Shown: positions 7,409 to 16,079 of the stretch, one piece after another
Layout: the number at the start of each line of letters is the position of its first letter
Numbering within the stretch: position 1 is the first letter of the stretch
From: a virus
Strand: one strand, 5' to 3'
DNA length: 37,823 bases
IMG/VR virus record: IMGVR_UViG_3300037076_000314
Location: 1 to 37,823 of that record
Translations under genes and position numbers: made by a program
The notes under the pieces: model-generated
Told to the model about the DNA's origin: nothing
Database searches by the model: none
What the model saw: only the letters and a program-made list of their open reading frames with translations

Positions 7409-7822
7409 ATGCTCTCAGAGCCCGAAAAGACCCGCATCCGATACCACCTTGGGTACCCGCAACTCGGGATGAGCCCATCGCTGTCTATCGGCGTGCCGAT
7501 CGATACTCCAATGCTGACCTTGCTGCAGCGGACGTTCGAGCTCCTTTTGCCTCAAGCCGAAGACCTGGTTCGCATGTTGCTCAACCGATGCGACACCACG
7601 GACCAGGCGATCGTGGACGCGCAGATCCGCATGCAGGCCGCCAAGGTCGACGGGGTGGAGCTGCGCAAGGACGAGACGGACGCGCTCGAGCGCGAGTACA
7701 TGCGCCAGGTTGGACGGCTGGCCGACACCCTAGGCGTCACCATTTATCCGTACTCCGAGCGGATCAAGTCGATGCCGTCGTCGGGCATGACCAACGTCGG
7801 AATGATCGGAATCTCCCGATGA
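7409..7822 (+). CDS. Putative head-tail connector (adaptor) protein
   Basis: ATG at 7409, three bases after the previous stop. The 137-aa product begins MLSEPEKTRIRYHLGYPQLG and is largely helical, with a central region LLPQAEDLVRMLLNRCDTTD and a second helix rich in Arg/Glu (ETDALEREYMRQVGRLADTL). Length, helical content and position, with the neck proteins immediately after, fit an adaptor that binds the portal ring. The stop overlaps the next start (ATGA at 7819). The family is inferred from context and general look, not from a diagnostic motif. Confidence 0.5.
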   Translation: MLSEPEKTRIRYHLGYPQLGMSPSLSIGVPIDTPMLTLLQRTFELLLPQAEDLVRMLLNRCDTTDQAIVDAQIRMQAAKVDGVELRKDETDALEREYMRQVGRLADTLGVTIYPYSERIKSMPSSGMTNVGMIGISR

Positions 7823-8208
7823 GCATCCCCGTCGCAATCAATCACGTCGGCGTGCTGACGGCCACGGCCTGGACGAATTCGTTCGGCGCCAGCCCAGTGG
7901 ACACCAGCTTTGCCGCGGTCTACGCCTCGCAGATCAACAACCAGCAGGACATCGTCGGCGCCACGAGCGTCCCGGTCACGCTGCAGCTCGGAAACGTTGG
8001 CAAGGTGCGGGTGCTCATCGCCAGGTGCACAGGCAACGGCGTTGTGCTGAAGCTCACCAGTGCCAAGGGTGCGGAGCAAGCTGTCCCGCTGAGCGGCGGC
8101 GGTATCGTTGTGCTCCATCTGCCTGTGCTGGGAGACGAGCTGACTGCCGTGAAGGTGACGGGGGACGGCTCGACGGTTTCGTACTTCATCGCGGGGGACT
8201 TGGCCTGA
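7819..8208 (+). CDS. Phage neck/structural protein, hypothetical
   Basis: I chose ATG 7819, which overlaps the preceding stop by 4 bases (ATGA), over the longer upstream extension in the same frame, which only shadows the previous gene. The 129-aa product (MSIPVAINHVGVLTATAWTN) is beta-rich, with LGNVGKVRVLIARCTGNGVV and a C-terminal VKVTGDGSTVSYFIAGDLA. It looks like a small beta-sandwich virion protein. No membrane segment. Its place between connector-like genes suggests a neck or head-closure component or a decoration protein. The specific role is not resolved. Confidence 0.55.
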   Translation: MSIPVAINHVGVLTATAWTNSFGASPVDTSFAAVYASQINNQQDIVGATSVPVTLQLGNVGKVRVLIARCTGNGVVLKLTSAKGAEQAVPLSGGGIVVLHLPVLGDELTAVKVTGDGSTVSYFIAGDLA

Positions 8209-8801
8209 TGCAACAGGACCGGACCACTCCGAGCCATGTCCCGGCCGAATCCACGGCCGCATCGGGCAGGCTGCATCCTCTGGCCCCAGGCCAGAAGACG
8301 CTCGGGGAAAGTCTCGGTCCCACGATTGACGTCATTCGCCAGATTGCCACGAGCCTCGGCCTGCGCCCGTACCGCGTCTTTCTCGTGCACTGGGAGTGGC
8401 CGCAGACCAAGGGCATCGGCGCGCCGGTTGAGATTTCGCGCCGGGAGATTATGCCCACCCCGAAGGTGGCCGATATGAGCGGCATGCCGTTCAGCTTGGC
8501 CGCAGTCGGAATGACCGAGATGGGCGGCGTGCGAGTCAGTCAGATCAGCCAGCGGTTCAGCGAGGACGACCTCATCGGTCGCACGCCTGACCTGCGCGAC
8601 ACTGTTCACCCGAAGACCAGCCGCGGAAACGTCGAGTTCTTCTACGAGATCGTCGAGGCCCGCCAGACGGTCCCCCCACCCAAGCCCAGGCGGTTCGTTC
8701 CCCAGGGCGTGCCGATGCTCAACCGCACCGGCATGGAGTGGCGGCTTTCTCTCACCCGCAGCGAGTACACCTACGACGGTGTGGTGGAGGCGGCGCGGTG
8801 A
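8208..8801 (+). CDS. Putative neck/connector protein, hypothetical
   Basis: ATG at 8208 shares its A with the previous TGA. The 197-aa product starts MQQDRTTPSHVPAES. It has a helix (GPTIDVIRQIATSLGLRPYR), a beta-rich core (VFLVHWEWPQTKGIGAPVEI and later EFFYEIVEARQTVPPPKPRR) and a C-terminal strand region ending EWRLSLTRSEYTYDGVVEAAR. It precedes the HK97-gp10-like gene, so head-closure or stopper function is the best guess. I do not recognise a named family. The stop overlaps the next gene's GTG start. Confidence 0.5.
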   Translation: MQQDRTTPSHVPAESTAASGRLHPLAPGQKTLGESLGPTIDVIRQIATSLGLRPYRVFLVHWEWPQTKGIGAPVEISRREIMPTPKVADMSGMPFSLAAVGMTEMGGVRVSQISQRFSEDDLIGRTPDLRDTVHPKTSRGNVEFFYEIVEARQTVPPPKPRRFVPQGVPMLNRTGMEWRLSLTRSEYTYDGVVEAAR

Positions 8802-9403
8802 TTCGCAGGGTGCACGTTCGTGACCTCGCCGGTTACATCGACAAGATGCCCAAGGAGCGCCACGCGGCGGCCGTGAAGCACGTGCGGCGCACCCTCAAGC
8901 AGCGCGGCCGAGTCATCGTACGGGAGGAGATCAACGCTACACCGAAGATCCCGGTGGACTGCGGCGAGTACCTGCGCTCGTGGCAGGTCGTCGACATTCC
9001 CGACGGCGTGCGCATCTTCTCGACGAGCCCCTACGCAAGCATCATCGAGCGCGGCCGGCGCCCTGGCTTCTGGAGCAACATCCAGGCGCTCATCGGATGG
9101 GTTCACAGGCACGGGCTCGTTAACCAATCATCGCTTGCGTCGACCGTTTCAAAGCGCCAGGGAAAATTCGACAATTTCCTTGTCTCGTCGATGTCGGATG
9201 CGAAACGAAGAGCGGCCCATAAGAAGATCGCCAAGTTCTCGCTGGAAGGCGCGGAACGCAGCATCGCCTTCGCCATCGCGGCAGCCATCAAGCGTCGCGG
9301 CTTGCCGGCCAAGCACGTGTTCGAGCGGGCCTCGAAACGCATCATCGAAGAGTGCCGGGACGCGTGCCGGTCTGCCTTCGCCAAACACGAGGACGTGGCC
9401 TGA
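8798..9403 (+). CDS. HK97-gp10-like neck / tail completion protein
   Basis: I chose GTG 8798: GGAGG at 8786-8790 gives 7-base spacing and the start overlaps the previous TGA (GTGA). The product is 201 aa. The first 110 residues show the gp10-like pattern: a basic helix (AVKHVRRTLKQRGRVIVREE), then CGEYLRSWQVVDIPDGVRIF, then the hallmark YASIIERGRRPG, in which a Tyr-Ala pair and a Glu-x-Gly motif follow a strand. In this family the protein joins neck and tail. The C-terminal 90 residues form an extra Arg/Lys/Ala-rich helical part, so the protein is longer than typical members (about 130-150 aa). Confidence 0.65.
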   Translation: MIRRVHVRDLAGYIDKMPKERHAAAVKHVRRTLKQRGRVIVREEINATPKIPVDCGEYLRSWQVVDIPDGVRIFSTSPYASIIERGRRPGFWSNIQALIGWVHRHGLVNQSSLASTVSKRQGKFDNFLVSSMSDAKRRAAHKKIAKFSLEGAERSIAFAIAAAIKRRGLPAKHVFERASKRIIEECRDACRSAFAKHEDVA

Positions 9404-10110
9404 TGCTGCGCGAAGAGTACAGCCACACCGCCACCATGGACGTTCGCGACGCCTGCGCGCTGGCGCTCAAGCGCCTCCTGCTCAGCATCGATCGCACGAT
9501 CGAGGGCGAGCACATTCAATTTGCGCAGGTCTTCGACGAGTGGCCCACCTCGGACGACAAGTTCGACTGCCCGGCCGCCTGCGTACTGCCACCTCCTGAA
9601 TGGCGATACGACGACACCGGCGGAACGCCCAAGCTCATGGAGCAGACCATCGAGCCGCTGCCCATCCCCACGCCTGCGGATGGCGCCATCGTTCCGCCGG
9701 CCTTCGGCCTGTTCAAGACGGCCGAGATGCTCGACGAGTTCGGCATCATCCTGCGGACGACGACGACCGCCAAGCGGTCGATGCTAAAGCTGGCCGTGGA
9801 AGAGGCATTCCAGACCGCGAACGTCACTATGGATCCGAACGGCCAGCGCTACGGCCTACTGCTTGACCTTCCCGAGTATTACGACCTGAAGGCACGAGCC
9901 TCACTTCTCCGCGGTCAGAACAGCGACAGCGACGACGCAGCCATGCGCAACCAGCGCGAGGCCACGTTCGTTGTCTCCATGCAGGCCCCGAAGGTTCAGG
10001 TCGGCGCCGTGTGGCCGCTGGCACTGACAGTCACCAGAGCCACTCAAACCGCTGACGGCGCGACCATCAGCACCGCCGTAGTCCAGATCCCCACTCCCTA
10101 TAGGAGCTAG
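9403..10110 (+). CDS. Putative tail terminator / neck protein
   Basis: ATG 9403 overlaps the previous stop (TGATG) with GAGGA at 9389-9393. The 235-aa product has an N-terminal helix (MDVRDACALALKRLLLSIDR), a middle with YDDTGGTPKLMEQTIEPLPI, a second helical part (TTAKRSMLKLAVEEAFQTAN) and a beta-rich C-terminus ending AVVQIPTPYRS. A gene of this size between an HK97-gp10-like protein and the tail sheath is usually the tail terminator, which caps the tube. That role is inferred from synteny. It could also be a head-side neck protein. Confidence 0.45.
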   Translation: MLREEYSHTATMDVRDACALALKRLLLSIDRTIEGEHIQFAQVFDEWPTSDDKFDCPAACVLPPPEWRYDDTGGTPKLMEQTIEPLPIPTPADGAIVPPAFGLFKTAEMLDEFGIILRTTTTAKRSMLKLAVEEAFQTANVTMDPNGQRYGLLLDLPEYYDLKARASLLRGQNSDSDDAAMRNQREATFVVSMQAPKVQVGAVWPLALTVTRATQTADGATISTAVVQIPTPYRS

Positions 10111-10113
10111 CCG

Positions 10114-11952
10114 ATGTTCATTCTTCGCACAACGTCCATGCCCACACTGGCCCAGCTCACCCAGATCGAACAGATCGTGGCGGTCGACTTGGCTGGCCCG
10201 AATCAGCCGGTGAGCCTCGGCTCTGCTCAAGCCGCGAGCGTCGGCGAAGCTCTGCAAGGCCCGTTCGTGACCAAGATCATGAACAGCCCAGGCGACCTGA
10301 AGGCATACTACCAGAGCGCGGTCCCGGGCCGGTTCGTTCTGCAGAGCCAGAACACCGTGAACGCCGCGGCCGATTCCTCGACGCCAATTCAGGACGGCTC
10401 GGGCGTCGCCTTCGACGGCAACATCATGGCGGAGCTGAAGGGCAAGACCTTCACCGGGCTGGCTATCCAGCGCGTCGACTGCGACATGGTCTCGGCCACG
10501 CCATCGACGACCAAGGTGTTCGTCAAGTTCAGCGTCGTGGTCGATGCGTCCGACACCACGGGGAGCGTGACCAACAAGGACATCGTGATTCCTTCCGGTC
10601 AGCGCTTCGCTGACAATTCCACCCCCACCGTGGTCATCGCCACCAGCCAGGAGGTTCACATCCCGGCCGGCACGACGATTGTGGGCGGCGCGGTGGTCTG
10701 CGGCGTCAACTTCGTCCAGGACGCTGCCTCGGGCATGCTGACCTACTCGACCACGGGTACGCTCATCGGCGTCACGGCCTTCTTCGTGAAGGGAACGTCG
10801 GCGACCACCGCCGGAACGAACCTGATCGACACACTGGTCGACACCGCGATCCCGGGCGTGGTCTCCGTCGTCGGCGGCACTGTCTCGACCATCGGCGCGA
10901 ACGGTTCTGCGGCTGACGCCTACGCTGCCGCTGGCGGCGCCGCGGCCCCGAGCCCGGACACCCTCGCGAACCGCATTGCGGCCTGCTACCCGGCCGCCAT
11001 CAACAAGACGCTTCCCGGCACTCAGGACACGTCGAGCATCATCGCGATCTGGAGCGCCCGCAACTGGGCGATGTCCGCTGCGAACGCCCAGAAGACGATG
11101 CGGAACAACCTTTGGCAGAACGCCATCGCCAGCAGCACCGGCGGTCGCGGACGCGTCGCCTGCGTGACCGTGGCCCCTGCCCTCGGCGTGCTCGCCTCCG
11201 ATGCCACCACGGCAAAGGCGCTCTACACCGGCCTCAAGACGGCGGACAGCATCGCAGCGTCGAACGCGGATGCGGATCGCTTCTGGATCTGTGGTCCCTT
11301 CGCGCAGGTGTGGAGCGACGAGCTCGCCAAGGACATCACCATCAGCGCTTGCGGCGCGCGCGCGGCCATGAAGGTGAATCTGTTCAACGCCGGCAAGTCG
11401 GAGTACCAGACCAGCGTCGGCCCGAGCGAGAACAACCAGCTCCAGGCCGTTGACTCGGTCGAGGCGTGCTTCCTAGCCAACCCTCCACAGGAGGCGGACT
11501 TCATCGCTTTCAAGGCGAACGGCGTGGCCTGGTTCACTCGCGACCCGTCGGCGGGATGGTGGTTCTACAGCGGCGTGACAGCGGCGGATCCGATTCAGTA
11601 CCAGAACCGCGTGGCCGACAACCGACGCAGCTTCGCCGACGAAATCCAGGACATCATCTTCTCGCTGGCGAACAAGTACGCCAAGAAGCCAGGGACGCAA
11701 CAGCGCTCCGATGCGTTCATGACCGACATGGTCTCGTACCTGGAAGCCCTGAAGACGCCCGGTATCGGCGACCAGCGCTGCAAGAACTACCAGGTGCTCG
11801 AGGGCGCCGCCGCTGGAAACACCGACACGCTGAACGCCCACGGCGTCTTTCTTTTCGAGGCCGACGTCCAGATGTTCGGCGATATGAATGCCCTGGTCGT
11901 CAAGGCGATGATCGGGCCCAACGTCATCATCTCGCAGGCTTCCGCGGGCTGA
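10114..11952 (+). CDS. Tail sheath protein (contractile tail)
   Basis: ATG 10114 with AGGAG at 10102-10106. The 612-aa product fits a large myovirus sheath subunit. The N-terminal region is beta-rich with Thr/Val repeats. The centre holds a long domain (TAKALYTGLKTADSIAASNA, WICGPFAQVWSDELAKD). The C-terminal domain has the typical sheath end: NRRSFADEIQDIIFSLANKY, a helical VSYLEALKTPGIGDQRCKNY and a final strand region FLFEADVQMFGDMNALVVKA followed by MIGPNVIISQASAG. In the virion it would surround the tube and contract on infection. It is followed immediately by the tube gene, the standard order. Confidence 0.85.
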   Translation: MFILRTTSMPTLAQLTQIEQIVAVDLAGPNQPVSLGSAQAASVGEALQGPFVTKIMNSPGDLKAYYQSAVPGRFVLQSQNTVNAAADSSTPIQDGSGVAFDGNIMAELKGKTFTGLAIQRVDCDMVSATPSTTKVFVKFSVVVDASDTTGSVTNKDIVIPSGQRFADNSTPTVVIATSQEVHIPAGTTIVGGAVVCGVNFVQDAASGMLTYSTTGTLIGVTAFFVKGTSATTAGTNLIDTLVDTAIPGVVSVVGGTVSTIGANGSAADAYAAAGGAAAPSPDTLANRIAACYPAAINKTLPGTQDTSSIIAIWSARNWAMSAANAQKTMRNNLWQNAIASSTGGRGRVACVTVAPALGVLASDATTAKALYTGLKTADSIAASNADADRFWICGPFAQVWSDELAKDITISACGARAAMKVNLFNAGKSEYQTSVGPSENNQLQAVDSVEACFLANPPQEADFIAFKANGVAWFTRDPSAGWWFYSGVTAADPIQYQNRVADNRRSFADEIQDIIFSLANKYAKKPGTQQRSDAFMTDMVSYLEALKTPGIGDQRCKNYQVLEGAAAGNTDTLNAHGVFLFEADVQMFGDMNALVVKAMIGPNVIISQASAG

Positions 11953-11970
11953 CACAGGAGCAATTGACCC

Positions 11971-12417
11971 ATGCCAAATGCTGATTACCGGATCCTTGGC
12001 CGCGACTCGACGATGCGGCTCACCCAAGACGGGGCCTTGCTCGCGGAGACGAGCGCCCTGTCCAACATCGAGCTCAAGCTCGTGCAGACGCTGCTCAGCG
12101 AGGGTTTCCTCGGCGAGTCAGCGAAGCGGCACCGAGAGATCTTCGACGAGGTCGACATCTCGTGGTCGGTCGAGCCCGAGGGCAAGGAGATCCTCCAGAT
12201 GCAGAACGCGGTCTACCAGCGCGCGCGCACCGGGCAGGGCAACCTGCAGATCAACCTCGGCCTGCGGCTCGCGTTCCCGTCTGGGTTCAGCGCCCGCCTG
12301 ACCATTCCCGATCTGAAGTTCGGCGCCAACGGCGACCTGAGCGTGCCGGGACGTGAGCAGTTCGTGAAGATGGCATTCTCGGCGAAAGCCAGCATGTACA
12401 TCCCGAACTACGTCTAA
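11971..12417 (+). CDS. Tail tube protein
   Basis: ATG 11971 with AGGAG at 11955-11959. The 148-aa product has the size and composition of contractile-tail tube subunits: an N-terminal loop (MPNADYRILGRDSTMRLTQD), a strand-helix core (FDEVDISWSVEPEGKEILQM; YQRARTGQGNLQINLGLRLA) and a C-terminal strand pair (GREQFVKMAFSAKASMYIPN). It lies between the sheath and the tail assembly chaperone, which is the standard place for the tube. It would polymerise into the inner DNA conduit under the sheath. Confidence 0.82.
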   Translation: MPNADYRILGRDSTMRLTQDGALLAETSALSNIELKLVQTLLSEGFLGESAKRHREIFDEVDISWSVEPEGKEILQMQNAVYQRARTGQGNLQINLGLRLAFPSGFSARLTIPDLKFGANGDLSVPGREQFVKMAFSAKASMYIPNYV

Positions 12418-12442
12418 GCGTTTTCATTGAGGAGGAGGCCCC

Positions 12443-12850
12443 ATGTCAGAATCACAGAACATCGCCGCGGGAGCGGCGGACGCAATCGCGCGACTTCCAC
12501 GTTACGACTTCGAGATCAAAGAAGATCCGGCCACGCCCGGCACGATCTTGGAGACTGACCCGAAGAAGGTCACCCTTCGACGCCTGACCTACATGGAAGA
12601 GAAGTCGGCGCTGCAGGCCAAGGACAACGGCGGCCACAGCTACGAGTACGAGGGGGCCATGCGCGCCCTCGACGAAGTGGACGGACGCAAGATCACCTGG
12701 GAAGCCGACGACAAGGTGCGGACGTGGGAATCGTTCTCGCCCGTGGTGCGCGACCTTCTGGCCGGCGGCTTCATGAAATACTGCTTGCCCACGAAGCGTC
12801 AGCGTGACGATTTTTTCGCCAGTGTGAAGGTGCGCCTTCCCGGAGCGTAG
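12443..12850 (+). CDS. Tail assembly chaperone, short frame (G-type product)
   Basis: ATG 12443 after a strong GGAGGAGG. The zero-frame product is 135 aa (MSESQNIAAGAADAIARLPR), polar, with a helical middle (LRRLTYMEEKSALQAKDNGG). It ends RLPGA at TAG 12848-12850. It sits between the tube and the tape measure. In that place tailed phages make two chaperone forms by programmed -1 frameshifting, as with lambda G and G-T. A canonical T TTT TTC heptamer at 12811-12817 lies 34 bases before the stop, with a hairpin just after it, so this ORF is the upstream part of that pair. It acts in the cytoplasm on the tape measure and is not in the virion. Confidence 0.8.
   Translation: MSESQNIAAGAADAIARLPRYDFEIKEDPATPGTILETDPKKVTLRRLTYMEEKSALQAKDNGGHSYEYEGAMRALDEVDGRKITWEADDKVRTWESFSPVVRDLLAGGFMKYCLPTKRQRDDFFASVKVRLPGA
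12811..12817 (+). promoter_or_regulatory. Programmed -1 ribosomal frameshift site (T TTT TTC) with downstream hairpin
   Basis: The zero frame reads GAT TTT TTC GCC, so the heptamer T TTT TTC is in the right phase (X XXY YYZ) for tandem slippage. A hairpin, GAAGG (12826-12830) and CCTTC (12835-12839) with loop TGCG, starts 8 bases after the heptamer, a normal spacer for -1 stimulation. The -1 frame is open from there to TGA 13006-13008 and encodes a chaperone-like second domain. Confidence 0.8.
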
Positions 12851-13008
12851 AAGGCAAGCTCCTCGACGCACTTTGGGACGATGTAGCCTACTGTTGCAGA
12901 TACGGACACCAGCCACTCTCTGAAGTTTTCAGCCTGTCGCGCTTCGAAGTGACCGACTTCAAGGAAGCCCTTAGCAGGCTGGTTGAAGCGGAAAACAAAC
13001 AGAAGTGA
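12817..13008 (+). CDS. Tail assembly chaperone, -1 frameshift extension (T-type domain)
   Basis: This -1 frame segment has no start of its own. It is read after slippage at 12811-12817 and adds 63 residues, giving a fusion of 188 aa from 12443. The added part (EGKLLDALWDDVAYCCRYGH, then PLSEVFSLSRFEVTDFKEAL) is helical. Its spaced Trp-Asp-Asp, Pro and Phe pattern is typical of second-frame tail assembly chaperones. In known systems the long form binds both the tape measure and tube subunits. The fusion ends 4 bases before the tape measure start at 13012. Confidence 0.75.
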   Translation, partial: RQCEGAPSRSVEGKLLDALWDDVAYCCRYGHQPLSEVFSLSRFEVTDFKEALSRLVEAENKQK

Positions 13009-13011
13009 TCG

Positions 13012-14841
13012 ATGACTGAGAACACGACCCAAGTGGAAGGCCTGGACTTCACAGTCCAGGACCACACAAGCGCGCCGACCGAGAAGATGACTCGGTCGGT
13101 GGAGCATTTCCACAGCGCGGTCGAGCGGACGACGGCGAAGCTAGAGAACCTCGGCCACCACACGGCCATGACCGCGCTCGGCGCCGTCGGGCTTGGGATT
13201 GGCTTCCACGCCCTCGCCGAGAAAGCGAGGGACGCGAACACCGAGCTCGAGCAGGCGGCTAAGCGCATCGCGGGCGTGCAGTACACGTTCGGAGGCTGGG
13301 AGAAGGGCATCAGCGGCCAGCAGAAGTGGAACGAGGCCCTCGAGCAGGGACAGGAGATCGTAGAGAGGCTGGAGTCGTCCGAAGGCAAGCTCAAGATGGG
13401 GCGCGACGCTCTGGCCGACATCTACAAATCGACCACGGCTATCAGCGCTCGATACGGTCTGTCCCAGGAGCGACAGCTCGACTACACCGAGAAGCTGGCA
13501 GCGGCCCAGAAGGTTCTCGGGACCAGCGCCGAGGGCGCGTCCATGGTCATCGGCCGGGCCGCGCTCACCGGGAAGATTCGCGGCTTCGACGACTTCAGCA
13601 AGACGCTGCGGTTTGCCGTCGGCGATCTGAAGGCATTCTCAAAGCTGGGCGAGGAGAAGCGCTTCGAGAAGCTGCAGAAGGCGATGGGCGACCTCATGCC
13701 AGCGGCCGAGGGCATGGGAAAGGGGCTTTCCGGATCCCTGTTCGACATCCGTGAAAGCGTCAACCAGCTGACTCGCGACATCAGCGGACCGGTGTTCAAA
13801 GAGGTTACCAAGGAGATCGGCGGCTGGGCCGCGCACCTGAAAGAGGTGCAGGCGAGCGGCCAGAGTCTGGCGCACAACTACGGCGAGAAGCTCGTCACGG
13901 CCTTCGGCTACCTGAAAGACACCACGGCGTTCATCGCCGACCACTGGAAGTCGATCGCGCTGATCTTTGGCGCGAGCAAGCTCGTCGGCATGACCGAGGG
14001 GCTGGCAGCGTGGGGAAAGAAGGGCGGCGCCGCTGGAATAGCTGGAGCGGCGTCGGGCGCGGCCGGGGCCGTCGGCACCATGCAGGTCCGCGCCGGCATT
14101 GTGAATATCGACTCGAGCGGTGCCGCTGGTCTCGGGAAACCGGCGGCCGAGGCGCTGACGACGTCTCTGCGGCCGAGCATGGCCGAGACGGTCGGCAGGT
14201 TTGCCAGCGTGGCCGGCAAGGCTTTGATGGTCACCGAGGCGCTCGGGGCGCTGTATATCGGCGCGGAGGGGCTCGCCAGGTTGCTCGACGCTCAGCAGTC
14301 CAAGCAGCTCGAAACCCAGCGTGCCGCTCCCCGTGCCATGGACGCCCTCACGGCGGGCGCCAAGGCTATGAGCTCGGCACTGAACGAGCGATCGGTGAAG
14401 GAAACCTTTGGCCATCTCAAGAGCGCATTCGACGCCTATGGCCTGAAGGTAGGTCATGGTCAAATGTCGGCCTCGGCAATCGCTGCCGAGCTCAGGAGCA
14501 TGGCGCCAGAGACGGCCGCCAAGCAGCTGGGGATGTTCGGCCTCAAGGGTGTCAGCGCGAAGAGCGTGCAGGGCGCCGGCTTCATCGACGAGGCCGCCGG
14601 CAGGGTGGCGTCGCTTCTGAACGGATTTGCCGACCAGCTGCTCAAGACGTATCCCGACCTGGCAAAGTCCGGATCCGCCATCTCGCGCAAGGCGGACATC
14701 AACCAGACCATCCAGCACCTCGAGATCCACCCGGACTTCAAGGACGCTAACCCCGATCGCGTCTGGCACCAGCTCACCAACGAGGTCATGGACATCGCCC
14801 ACAACCCACGCGGCTCACTCATTCCCGCGGTGGTGCGGTAG
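13012..14841 (+). CDS. Tape measure protein
   Basis: ATG 13012 follows the chaperone extension after 3 bases. The 609-aa product is Ala/Gly/Lys-rich and mostly helical, with an N-terminal coiled coil (EKMTRSVEHFHSAVERTTAK at about 25-44), long amphipathic helices to about 310, hydrophobic stretches at 313-325 (HWKSIALIFGASKL) and a Gly/Ala-rich segment at 340-360 (KGGAAGIAGAASGAAGAVGT). These are typical tape measure features. The gene sets tail length. At 609 residues it predicts a fairly short tail for a myovirus. The next gene starts at GTG 14841, overlapping the TAG. Confidence 0.8.
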   Translation: MTENTTQVEGLDFTVQDHTSAPTEKMTRSVEHFHSAVERTTAKLENLGHHTAMTALGAVGLGIGFHALAEKARDANTELEQAAKRIAGVQYTFGGWEKGISGQQKWNEALEQGQEIVERLESSEGKLKMGRDALADIYKSTTAISARYGLSQERQLDYTEKLAAAQKVLGTSAEGASMVIGRAALTGKIRGFDDFSKTLRFAVGDLKAFSKLGEEKRFEKLQKAMGDLMPAAEGMGKGLSGSLFDIRESVNQLTRDISGPVFKEVTKEIGGWAAHLKEVQASGQSLAHNYGEKLVTAFGYLKDTTAFIADHWKSIALIFGASKLVGMTEGLAAWGKKGGAAGIAGAASGAAGAVGTMQVRAGIVNIDSSGAAGLGKPAAEALTTSLRPSMAETVGRFASVAGKALMVTEALGALYIGAEGLARLLDAQQSKQLETQRAAPRAMDALTAGAKAMSSALNERSVKETFGHLKSAFDAYGLKVGHGQMSASAIAAELRSMAPETAAKQLGMFGLKGVSAKSVQGAGFIDEAAGRVASLLNGFADQLLKTYPDLAKSGSAISRKADINQTIQHLEIHPDFKDANPDRVWHQLTNEVMDIAHNPRGSLIPAVVR

Positions 14842-16079
14842 TGGCCGATACATCGGAAAGCGGTCTGGTAGAGATCGTCCCCCTGGTCGACGGATACCCG
14901 ACGATCAACCTCCGCGCCGGCGGGCTTCCGTTCAAGGGCTTGGAGTTCGGCGGGCAGCAGCGCCTGAAGACGACCTGGTACGTGGGCAACCCGGTCGGTA
15001 CACAGACCGCCGGCGGCCCGATGGTCCTGCCCACGATCATGGGCGGCCGTTGGATGGACGTGGACCTGGGCGAAGGTGGAGCTCGCAGTCTCGTCCTGCA
15101 GTTCGAGGCGCTCCGCGACCGGGCGATCCCGCTTGAGGTGCGTTGGGGCGGCCGACAGCTCGCCAACGGCGAAGACCCGGCCATCGTGCGCCGCGGGAAG
15201 ATCTCGAAGTTCGTCCCGAAGTACAACACGACCTGGCACATCGAGTGGACGTGCGAGTTCGAGTGGTCCGGGGGAGCACCGCAGGCCAAGGCCCCACTGC
15301 TATCGAAGGCATTCACGCCGAGCAACGACTTCAGCGCCCTGTCGGAGCAGCTGCAGGACACGCAGGATCAGACGGAATCTTTCCTCGACACGTTCTTCGC
15401 CTGGCAGAGCGCCGAGGCCGGGGCGCTCCTGACGGTATCGGATACGTTGGACGACGTGCAAAACTCCATCATCGACGCCCTGGACACCATCGACGGTGCG
15501 AGCGCCATGCTTTCCGACGCTGCCAATGGCGGAGGCATCCCGAGCCAGGTTGCCGATCGGGTGCGCGGCGTGTGCGACCACCTGGTGACAGTCTGCCAAA
15601 ACGGGCGGTCTGCGGTGAGCGATGTGGCGGGCCTGTGGACCAGCGGCACGCTGTCCGGGCAGGCGTTCGTGGACGCCGGTACGCTCTTTCGACAGCAGGC
15701 GGCGCGCGCGAAGCTAGCGATGTTCCCGACCGACGATCCGCTGCAGCGACTCGATGGGCAGATCTCGCTTTACGATTTGGTCTTGTCGTGGGACCTGCTG
15801 GCTCAGCAAGCGTTCGTCACCTCCTCGAATCTAGCCAGCCAGCAGGTCCCCGACATCATTGCAATCGTTCGCCCGCCGGTCGGCAGCGACCTCCGCGATC
15901 TGGCCGTGAAATACTACGGCAACGCCGACGACTGGGACGTCATCGCGGACTACAACGATCTGCCAGATTCCGAGGTGCCGCCGAACCCGACCGGGCCGAG
16001 TGACAACGGGGGTCCGCCGATCTACATCCCGCGCATGCCAGACCAGACGATTCAGCCTCGGCAGGGTGGAATCACGTGA
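14841..16079 (+). CDS. Baseplate protein with C-terminal LysM-like domain
   Basis: GTG 14841 overlaps the TAG of the tape measure gene. The 412-aa product opens with a beta-rich domain (to about 145) that contains RSLVLQFEALRDRAIPLEVR and NTTWHIEWTCEFEW, a pattern common in phage proteins next to the hub. A helical middle (TQDQTESFLDTFFAWQSAEA) comes next, and at 338-405 a LysM-like segment (SDLRDLAVKYYGNADDWDVI, then ADYNDL and PPIYIPRM). Such proteins link the tape measure and the hub; relatives are P2 gpX-like and T4 gp53-like. The order tape measure, this gene, hub, spike agrees. Confidence 0.7.
   Translation: MADTSESGLVEIVPLVDGYPTINLRAGGLPFKGLEFGGQQRLKTTWYVGNPVGTQTAGGPMVLPTIMGGRWMDVDLGEGGARSLVLQFEALRDRAIPLEVRWGGRQLANGEDPAIVRRGKISKFVPKYNTTWHIEWTCEFEWSGGAPQAKAPLLSKAFTPSNDFSALSEQLQDTQDQTESFLDTFFAWQSAEAGALLTVSDTLDDVQNSIIDALDTIDGASAMLSDAANGGGIPSQVADRVRGVCDHLVTVCQNGRSAVSDVAGLWTSGTLSGQAFVDAGTLFRQQAARAKLAMFPTDDPLQRLDGQISLYDLVLSWDLLAQQAFVTSSNLASQQVPDIIAIVRPPVGSDLRDLAVKYYGNADDWDVIADYNDLPDSEVPPNPTGPSDNGGPPIYIPRMPDQTIQPRQGGIT

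Noticed and set aside
13639-14802. 387-aa minus-strand frame under the tape measure gene
   Set aside because: Shadow of the tape measure gene caused by GC bias. No start signals and an Arg/Leu/Gly-rich composition.
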